From the NCBI GenBank assembly GCA_965368175.1, contig CBDULX010000082.1, positions 1 to 13,077 of the forward strand: 13,077 nucleotides of DNA. Reading direction: 5' to 3'. Made by a program: the position numbers and the translations under genes. Origin of the DNA: CBDULX01 sp965368175 (GTDB lineage Bacteria; Pseudomonadota; Gammaproteobacteria; SZUA-229). The notes under the pieces were generated by a model. That model saw only the letters and a program-made list of their open reading frames with translations, made no database searches and was not told the origin of the DNA. Positions 1-4,884 of the stretch are shown one piece after another. How positions within the stretch are numbered: position 1 is the first letter of the stretch; each line of letters starts with the position of its first letter.

Positions 1-251
1 GTCCTGCCCTAATGCGGAACTAAGCCACAGGGATGTGGTGAATGCCGATAATGCACGACTGCAAGGATGCAGGAGGTAGAACGACTCAGGAGACAAAGTC
101 GAGGAGCAATTATCGGCCACGAATTACAAAAAACGTAATTCGTTCAAACATCCTCGCAGATTAAATTGCCTGGAGCAATTTAAAACATAATCATGCTTTT
201 AAGATTATGGCCCACAGGGTGAAGGGCAGGAGGCCCGAAATAAAGCCTCCT
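1..251 (+). ncRNA. Candidate GGA-hairpin structured RNA (CsrB/RsmZ-like) or structured repeat
   Basis: The sequence shows a dense set of stem-loops with GGA in the loop on the plus strand. They are 25-38 (ccaca/tgtgg, loop GGGA), 59-72 (ctgca/tgcag, loop AGGA), 82-101 (cgact/agtcg, loop with AGGAG), 161-183 (9-bp stem, loop CTGGA) and 224-236 (gggc/gccc, loop AGGAG). Two of these sit inside a larger stem, gccgataat 44-52 with attatcggc 109-117, forming a three-way junction with further GGAs at 72-75 and 103-106. Hairpins without GGA lie at 119-143 (9 bp) and 186-209 (7 bp). Bases 2-10 pair perfectly with 223-231, a possible closing helix that competes with the 224-236 hairpin, as does 228-234/245-251. 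Repeated GGA loops are the known signature of CsrA/RsmA-sequestering RNAs. No clear promoter or T-tract terminator is visible, and the left edge may lie outside the window. The alternative is a dispersed structured repeat. Confidence 0.45.
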
Positions 252-600
252 CATAAATCACTCCCTCCTCAGCTTACTCCAAAGGGGTTCTTGCGTGTGA
301 AGATGACACGTAAATAAGCAGCGCAAAGCGCACAAGTTATATTGTGCTTTTACGCTATTAATTCCCCATTGATCAAGCCGAGGAGAAAATGAGAAATGTG
401 CAGGCTTTCTGCGAGCATGTCTGACGAGCGGTGTTTGCGAGGAGTTGCGCAGCAGGCACATTTATCATGCAGCGACAAGGGAACCCTTCATGACTTTTAT
501 GAAGGGCTTGTGAATTGGGGCGGCATTTTGTTGCCTACTTATTTTTTGCTGCAGAAAAATAAGTAGGTCGCCAGCGAGGCGAAACCAATGTTCTGGAACA
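252..600. repeat. Hairpin-rich noncoding stretch, probably repeat-derived
   Basis: I see no credible gene here; the open frames on the minus strand have no ribosome binding site and no recognisable domain. Inverted repeats follow one another: 294-298/306-310, 330-335/342-347 (gcacaa/ttgtgc), 484-491/499-506 (cccttcat/atgaaggg), 534-546/555-567, 569-573/578-582 and 589-593/596-600. The strongest is the 13-bp perfect stem at 534-567 (cctacttattttt with aaaaataagtagg, 8-nt loop containing CTGCAG). No T-tract follows it on either strand, so it is not a standard terminator. The texture suggests a mosaic of dispersed intergenic repeats, but without other copies this stays a guess. The remaining 601-784 is AT-rich and holds nothing I can name. 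Confidence 0.35.
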
Positions 601-784
601 CAACATAAATGAAATAATAATTCAATGACATGGCAATAAAGATACCCTAATACTCCCTCCCCTTTAAACCAATCAATATTATTTGATATTTTATTAAATC
701 GAAACTTGCCAAACACAACCCCCACAAGCAAAATACCACACTCCCCTCCAGCCAGTATTTTTTACAAAATAATGGTGTCAATCA

Positions 785-1447
785 GTGGATACTCTTGAAT
801 GCATAAAAAGGCGTCAGTCCATCCGTGGTTTTAAACCCGATCCTGTACCCCGTGAATTATTGCTAAAAATCATTGAAACAGCCAGTTACAGTCCGTCCTA
901 TAAAAACACCCAGCCCTGGGAAGTAATGATTGTATCGGGTGAAAAGAAACGGGGACTAAGCAGTATGCTGCTAGAATTGCTGGAACAAAACACCAAACCC
1001 AGACCGGACTTAATCGAACCTGCCAACTGGCCGCAGACCCAACAAAACCGCATTAATCAGTTGTATGAAAAACGCGGCAAAGCCACCGGGCTTGACCTGA
1101 CAGACCCTGCCATTATTAAAAAGTCTAAAATGGCAAATTTCAGGTTTTATAATGCACCCAATGCCCTGTATTTTTATCAGGATGCATCATTATCCAGCTG
1201 GTCGTTGCTGGACATTGGCATGTTTATCCAGAGTGTCATGCTGGCTGCCAATGCTCTGGGCTTAGGCACTGTACCACAGGCATTTGCCGTTGATTATGCA
1301 CCACAGGTAAAAACGTTTTTGTCCATTCCCGAGGACAAACGACTGATTGTTGGTATGTCGCTGGGCTATCCTGACAGAGAAGCGCCTATCAACCAGCTCC
1401 GGACCGACCGTGCTGGTACCGATGAACTGATTACGTGGCTTGAATAA
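785..1447 (+). CDS. Nitroreductase family protein (FMN-dependent NAD(P)H oxidoreductase)
   Basis: A 220-residue protein of the usual length for soluble, dimeric, FMN-dependent nitroreductases, which reduce nro- and quinone-type compounds with NAD(P)H; the substrate cannot be read from sequence. Family signatures are the N-terminal FMN-phosphate segment around R9, R10, S12 and R14 (RRQSIRGF), the flavin loop near residues 36-46 (SPSYKNTQPWE), a GLGTVPQ stretch before the C-terminal third, and a final IVGMSLGYPD strand-loop typical of the fold. There is no signal peptide, so it is cytoplasmic. The start must be the GTG at 785: the frame is closed by TAA at 770-772 and no ATG lies between. No good Shine-Dalgarno is visible, so expression may be weak. 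A marR gene follows 68 bp downstream on the same strand, suggesting a shared detoxification or redox-stress role, although no copy of the marR-linked operator lies before this gene. Confidence 0.9.
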   Translation: MDTLECIKRRQSIRGFKPDPVPRELLLKIIETASYSPSYKNTQPWEVMIVSGEKKRGLSSMLLELLEQNTKPRPDLIEPANWPQTQQNRINQLYEKRGKATGLDLTDPAIIKKSKMANFRFYNAPNALYFYQDASLSSWSLLDIGMFIQSVMLAANALGLGTVPQAFAVDYAPQVKTFLSIPEDKRLIVGMSLGYPDREAPINQLRTDRAGTDELITWLE

Positions 1448-1477
1448 AAACGAACCTCTATCATTTAGATAAATTAT

Positions 1478-1509
1478 TAGTTGCATATACAACTTTTTAC
1501 ACCTATATT
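1478..1509 (+). promoter_or_regulatory. MarR-type operator overlapping the marR promoter (copy 1)
   Basis: TAGTTGCATATACAAC at 1478-1493 contains GTTG and CAAC arms in a near-perfect 14-bp palindrome with one mismatched pair, the size and AT-rich centre expected of MarR-family operators. The identical 16-mer recurs at 1948-1963. TTGCAT (1481-1486) followed after 17 bp by TATATT (1504-1509) makes a plausible sigma-70 promoter, which would place the operator on the -35 element and transcription start at about 1516, the first base of the marR start codon. Negative autoregulation is the natural inference. Confidence 0.7.
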
Positions 1510-1515
1510 ACTCTT

Positions 1516-1932
1516 ATGTTTGAACGCTGCCTCTATTTCAATTTAAACGCCCTGACCCGCAAAGTAAATCGGATATGGGATCAGGCTTTTGCAGAATATG
1601 ACCTGTCCCCGGCCCATGGCTATTTACTACGACTGGTACTTGCCGAATCGGGGCTCAACCAGAAACAACTGGCAGAACAGCTTAAGTTGAATAAATCCAC
1701 CATCACCCGTTTTATTGATGTTCTGGAACAGAAAAAACTGGTTAAACGTAAAAGAGCCATGACTGAAGATGCCAGAGAACAGATCATCATTGCCAGTAAA
1801 AAAGCTGAAAAAATACAAAAAAGCCTGGAAGATACAGGCAATGCATTATACCAGCAGATGCAACAAAAACTGGGTGATGATGAGCTGATACAGCTTGTCA
1901 AACAGTTAAAATCAGCCACAAAAAAACTGTAA
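1516..1932 (+). CDS. MarR-family winged-helix transcriptional regulator
   Basis: A 138-residue protein of typical MarR length. Helices 1-30 and 100-138 would form the dimer interface. The winged helix-turn-helix spans about residues 33-95, with the recognition helix around NKSTITRFIDVLEQ (59-72), followed by the KKLVKRKR segment and an acidic wing turn (TEDARE, 83-88). C5 is the only cysteine; some MarR relatives such as OhrR sense oxidants through an N-terminal cysteine, so redox sensing is possible but unproven. It most likely represses itself and the downstream NTF2-like gene through the identical 16-bp sites at 1478 and 1948. The ATG at 1516 has no Shine-Dalgarno, and the predicted transcription start falls on it, so the mRNA may be leaderless. 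It lies between a nitroreductase and an NTF2-like protein, all on the same strand. Confidence 0.92.
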   Translation: MFERCLYFNLNALTRKVNRIWDQAFAEYDLSPAHGYLLRLVLAESGLNQKQLAEQLKLNKSTITRFIDVLEQKKLVKRKRAMTEDAREQIIIASKKAEKIQKSLEDTGNALYQQMQQKLGDDELIQLVKQLKSATKKL

Positions 1933-1947
1933 TATTTTTTATATACA

Positions 1948-1963
1948 TAGTTGCATATACAAC
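1948..1963 (+). promoter_or_regulatory. MarR-type operator before the NTF2-like gene (copy 2)
   Basis: TAGTTGCATATACAAC is base-for-base identical to 1478-1493. It lies in the 48-bp gap between the marR stop and the next start, only 5 bp upstream of that gene's AGGAG ribosome binding site. Exact conservation of a 16-mer in two short gaps either side of marR makes it the probable binding site of the encoded repressor. The core promoter here is less clear; TATACA at 1956-1961 inside the palindrome could be the -10. Confidence 0.72.
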
Positions 1964-1980
1964 CTTATAGGAGACCAAAA

Positions 1981-2442
1981 ATGATTAATTCCACTCCGAT
2001 TAACGGCCATGAAATCAATGCGGATAAAGGTTCTCCCTACGCCGCTCTGGTACAGTTCTACCATGCCTTCAATCAGGCCGATATGACACTAATGTCACAG
2101 AACTGGTTACCTGACGAACAAGCATCAATGTCAAACCCACTGGGAGGTATAAAGCGAGGATGGAATGAGATCAGCGACGTCTATAAACGAATATTTAACG
2201 GTCCTGCACAGGTCTATGTGGAATTTTACGATTACAGTATTCACCAAACTGACAATATGTTCTGTGCGGTAGGTAGAGAACGCGGCTTTTTCAAACTGGG
2301 TGATACAGAAATTGAACTGGCAATACGTACGTCCCGAACATATACACTCAAAGATGATTTATGGAGACAATTGCATCATCATGGATCGATAGACAGGGCT
2401 GAATTACTGAAGGCCTATCAACAGGCCGTATTACATCATTGA
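1981..2442 (+). CDS. NTF2/SnoaL-like domain protein
   Basis: A 153-residue protein that fits the NTF2-like (SnoaL/DUF4440-type) fold: an N-terminal helix with YAALVQFYHAFNQADM (about 18-33), a W-L-P-D segment, a PLGGIKRGWNEISDVYKRIF helix (about 56-75), then alternating strands ending in a TYTLKDDLWRQLHHHGS hairpin. Members are small cone-shaped dimers acting as enzymes or ligand binders. The C-terminal LHHHGS stretch is histidine-rich, but I cannot assign a reaction. The start is the ATG at 1981 because AGGAG (1969-1973) sits 7 bp before it; a longer TTG-started frame would begin inside the operator and is rejected. Placement directly behind a MarR operator suggests it is the main regulated target. 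There is no signal peptide. Confidence 0.85.
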   Translation: MINSTPINGHEINADKGSPYAALVQFYHAFNQADMTLMSQNWLPDEQASMSNPLGGIKRGWNEISDVYKRIFNGPAQVYVEFYDYSIHQTDNMFCAVGRERGFFKLGDTEIELAIRTSRTYTLKDDLWRQLHHHGSIDRAELLKAYQQAVLHH

Positions 2443-2507
2443 TTGTATAAACAGCTAAGACTAGTTTAGAGATGAAGTTAGCGTGAGCGACCTGCGCCTC
2501 GAAATAT

Positions 2508-2768
2508 TCAATCAGATCCACTTTGCAAAAATTTACAGAACTCTCTAAATTCATAAAGACTCGGATCATCATTGAGGTGGTTGATACAATATTCTGACGC
2601 CTGAATGACTATATCCGGTTTAATATTGGCCACACTTAACTCGTTTGACCAACTATTCCCCCATATAGCTCTTCTCTCGTGGCCTGGCCATTTATGCCTG
2701 AAATCCTCGTGCACTTTTGAAACCACGGCTTTAAGGTCCCTGGTCAGCCATTTAGCATTATCTGTCAT
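2508..2768 (-). CDS. Small hypothetical protein, possibly mobile-element related
   Basis: An 86-residue frame beginning MTDNAKWLTRDLKAVV. The ATG at 2768 is preferred over ATGs at 2792 and 2789 because CTGGAG lies 6 bp before it, while the upstream ones lack a ribosome binding site. The composition looks coding: an N-terminal helix, a charged HEDFRHKWPGHERRAIWG segment, and a C-terminal helix ending DDPSLYEFREFCK. That last motif (P-S-L-x-E-F-x-x-x-C) recalls the C-terminus of phage lambda P-like replication proteins and small ICE or phage accessory proteins, but the similarity is short and I assign no function. No signal peptide or membrane segment is seen. It stands alone, convergent with the NTF2-like gene 65 bp away. 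The region from 2769 to 3076 upstream has no other gene. Confidence 0.5.
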   Translation of the reverse strand: MTDNAKWLTRDLKAVVSKVHEDFRHKWPGHERRAIWGNSWSNELSVANIKPDIVIQASEYCINHLNDDPSLYEFREFCKFLQSGSD

Positions 2769-3076
2769 TGCAAACTCCAGATCTTTCATCATTTACAGGG
2801 AAACACTGTTTTAACGGTTAGGCTATTTAGTGAATACCTGGGACACAGGCATCAATAACCAGTATTTCCTCAGTCAGCATGTGTACTGACAAACGACCAT
2901 TCGCCTGGAAACATCCAGGAAACTCTGGTCGTTATAACTATATTTTAGAACGAAATTCTAAAAATGCATGTAAGAAATATCTGATTTTTATGTAAGACAG
3001 CTATCTGAATTTGTATATAGCAGCAGAATTAATAGTATTTTTATATGACAAATGAAATATCAATAGACTAAATTAA
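2769..3076. other. Intergenic stretch with a two-level hairpin and an 8-bp hairpin
   Basis: No gene seen. Bases 2892-2899 (aacgacca) pair perfectly with 2926-2933 (tggtcgtt); within that stem, cctgg 2904-2908 pairs with ccagg 2915-2919 around a 6-nt loop, giving a compact 42-nt fold. A second hairpin, ttttagaa 2943-2950 with ttctaaaa 2956-2963 and loop cgaaa, follows 9 bases later. Neither is trailed by a proper T-tract. They could be a small RNA, a degraded repeat or weak terminators; the rest is AT-rich spacer. Confidence 0.35.
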
Positions 3077-3283
3077 TCAAACATCCAACAACAGATGATA
3101 ACTGGCAATGCGCATCCCATGCTTAAGGTAAAACCGATGTGCATCAAATCGCTGTACACCTGAGTCCAGATGCAGTTGCATGCACTGGTTGCTTTTAGCA
3201 AAATCGATTAAAGCATTGAGTATTTTTTCACCTGCACCCTGTGACCGATGTTGTTCATCAGTGGTTACCCAGATGATTTCCAT
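3077..3283 (-). pseudogene. Truncated GNAT acetyltransferase (3' half only), overlapping the HPP gene
   Basis: The frame encodes only the acetyl-CoA-binding half of a GNAT N-acetyltransferase: the RxxGxG P-loop as R13, G16, G18 (HRSQGAGEKIL), then the LDSGVQRFDAHRFYLKHGM segment that normally forms the last strand-helix of the fold. At 68 residues it lacks the N-terminal 70-80 residues of the family, including the substrate side. ATG 3283 has AAGGAAG 6 bp upstream and lies inside the 3' end of the HPP gene in another frame (26-bp overlap), so it could still be translated by coupling; a longer frame could begin at 3304. The likeliest history is a deletion that joined the HPP reading frame to the middle of a former acetyltransferase gene. 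A functional half-GNAT is less likely. Confidence 0.65.
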
Positions 3284-4229
3284 CTGTATCTTCCTTTTTT
3301 TCAATTATTTTCCACTGTTCATTAATGTATTCAACCTCATGCCTGGCCCAGTTGGCAAATGCTTCCCGGGTACAGCTTGCGGTTACCTGACGGTCTGGGC
3401 CGGTAATTATTTTATATATCACCATATCTTTCTTGCCGATTTCGGCGACAGATTCATCGATCACTCGACGCACTTCACCAGCTCCGGCGTAAGGACCATG
3501 AATATAATAATGCCCCAGCTTAATGTCATCTGACTTCAGGCGCATATCCATAGCGTGCTGGCTGGCACGTAAATAAATATTTTCCAGTTCTTCTTCAGAT
3601 ATATCGGCAAAAGACTGCATCGATTTCAGAGCAAATTCCAGATCACGACGAGGAATCCGGCCAATACCGGCATCACTGGATTGCCTCAGGGCCGCTGTAG
3701 TCGTTTCAGAGGTTGACAGTGCCGAAGGATAGCGACGCCAGCTGAAAGGATAGTTCACCAGCCAGGCCATCAACAGGATAATGCTGGCATTGATCATTAC
3801 CGGTGTCAGAACAAATCCGAAGCCGAGGGCTTGAATATCAGGCCCACCCACCACCGCCGCCAATGCAGTAGCACCTCCTGGTGGGTGGATACAGCGCAGA
3901 TAATACATAACAGCTATGCTGATACCCACAGCCAGAGCTGCAGCCAGCAACATATCCGGAACCAGCAAACGGACTGTAACACCAATTACAGCCGAAATAA
4001 CATGCCCGCCAAATACAGGCCAGGGCTGAGACAAAGGACCATGAGGCACTGCGAATAACAACACCGCTGAAGCCCCCATGGATGCCACAATCAATGACGC
4101 TGATGGGACGGGTACATACAACTGGGTAATGAACAAGATGGCATAAATACCAATAAAACCGCCAACGGCCGAGATTATTTTTTCCTTATGCGGTGTAACA
4201 TCAATCTGTACACCCAGCAATTTTTTCAT
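3258..4229 (-). CDS. HPP-family integral membrane protein, candidate nitrite transporter
   Basis: A 323-residue protein. The first ~165 residues form the HPP domain, with hydrophobic segments at about 17-38, 42-62, 72-91, 93-111 and 133-158 and the family signature IHPPGGATAL around H115-P117; GASAVLLFAVP and PWPVFGGH are further family blocks. Residues ~170-323 are a soluble, charged, probably cytoplasmic extension that does not look like the CBS domains often fused to HPP proteins. HPP proteins in plant plastids and cyanobacteria have been linked to nitrite transport; location directly behind nasA fits a nitrite or nitrate role here, by inference. The gene starts 5 bp after the methyltransferase stop with no Shine-Dalgarno, implying translational coupling. 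The last ~15 residues are hydrophilic and overlap the GNAT remnant, so the C-terminus may have been altered by a deletion. Confidence 0.87.
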   Translation of the reverse strand: MKKLLGVQIDVTPHKEKIISAVGGFIGIYAILFITQLYVPVPSASLIVASMGASAVLLFAVPHGPLSQPWPVFGGHVISAVIGVTVRLLVPDMLLAAALAVGISIAVMYYLRCIHPPGGATALAAVVGGPDIQALGFGFVLTPVMINASIILLMAWLVNYPFSWRRYPSALSTSETTTAALRQSSDAGIGRIPRRDLEFALKSMQSFADISEEELENIYLRASQHAMDMRLKSDDIKLGHYYIHGPYAGAGEVRRVIDESVAEIGKKDMVIYKIITGPDRQVTASCTREAFANWARHEVEYINEQWKIIEKKEDTDGNHLGNH

Positions 4230-4234
4230 ATGAT

Positions 4235-4849
4235 TTAATGGATTTTTTTAAAGTGGAAATAATTGAACTTCTGTTCTTTTTCTGCCGGAGTGATGTGTAA
4301 TTCATAATGCACATCCAGTAGTTCATATGCATCCCCCAGTTCGCTGGATATTTTATTTGCATCATACTGAACTATATCCAGGCCGCTGCATTTTTCCGGC
4401 CCACCAATGGCAAAGGTGGCTATGATAATATGTCCACCTGTCAGTAACCCCTGCTGCAAACATTGTTTATACTTTTCACGATCTGCCGAATCGGTTAAGA
4501 AGTGAAATACCGCACGATCATGCCAGCATTCAAACTTGCGACTGGGCTTGAACTCAGTGATATCCTCGATAAACCATTCAACCTGTGACTGCTGATCACC
4601 CAGACGAGCCTGAGCATGCTGAATCGCCGAAGACGACAGATCCAGTACAGCCAGATTACGGTAACCCTGATCCAGTAAATGGTCCACCAGCCTGGAAGCG
4701 CCCCCTCCAATGTCAATTATGGCAGCATCTTTATTAATGCCCGAGTCATTGATCAGTTGCAGCGACAGCGATGGTTCATTCTGGAACCAGCTGACCTCAA
4801 GCGGGACTTTGTCGGTATAAACCTGTTCCCAATGTTTCTTACGACTCAT
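4235..4849 (-). CDS. Class I SAM-dependent methyltransferase
   Basis: A 204-residue soluble methyltransferase with the Rossmann motif I at residues 46-52 (DIGGGAS), an acidic strand end LAVLDLS (about 66-72), a WFIEDITEF segment for motif II/III, and WHDRAVFHFL, typical of this small family. The N-terminus HWEQVYTDKVPLEVSWFQ is characteristic of a widespread group of uncharacterised methyltransferases that begin with HW-x-x-x-Y and contain EVSW. The substrate is unknown. ATG 4849 is supported by AGAGG 6 bp upstream. It begins 35 bp after nasA and its stop lies 5 bp before the HPP gene, so the three appear to be one operon; a methyltransferase is not a standard nitrate-assimilation component. 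Confidence 0.88.
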   Translation of the reverse strand: MSRKKHWEQVYTDKVPLEVSWFQNEPSLSLQLINDSGINKDAAIIDIGGGASRLVDHLLDQGYRNLAVLDLSSSAIQHAQARLGDQQSQVEWFIEDITEFKPSRKFECWHDRAVFHFLTDSADREKYKQCLQQGLLTGGHIIIATFAIGGPEKCSGLDIVQYDANKISSELGDAYELLDVHYELHITPAEKEQKFNYFHFKKIH

Positions 4850-4884
4850 ATCTGACCTCTGATGTTCCTGGAAGACAGACTATA

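Noticed and set aside
228..251. aggaggc/gcctcct stem as a rho-independent terminator for the first candidate RNA.
   Set aside because: No T-tract follows on the plus strand, and the bases compete with two other pairings.
258..731. Two adjacent minus-strand open frames of 67 and 88 codons in the first kilobase.
   Set aside because: They lack ribosome binding sites, carry low-complexity or structurally implausible sequence, and lie across a run of inverted repeats; more likely repeat-derived noncoding DNA.
1951..1980. A longer N-terminus for the NTF2-like protein from TTG 1951.
   Set aside because: It would start inside the operator palindrome, while ATG 1981 has an ideally spaced AGGAG.
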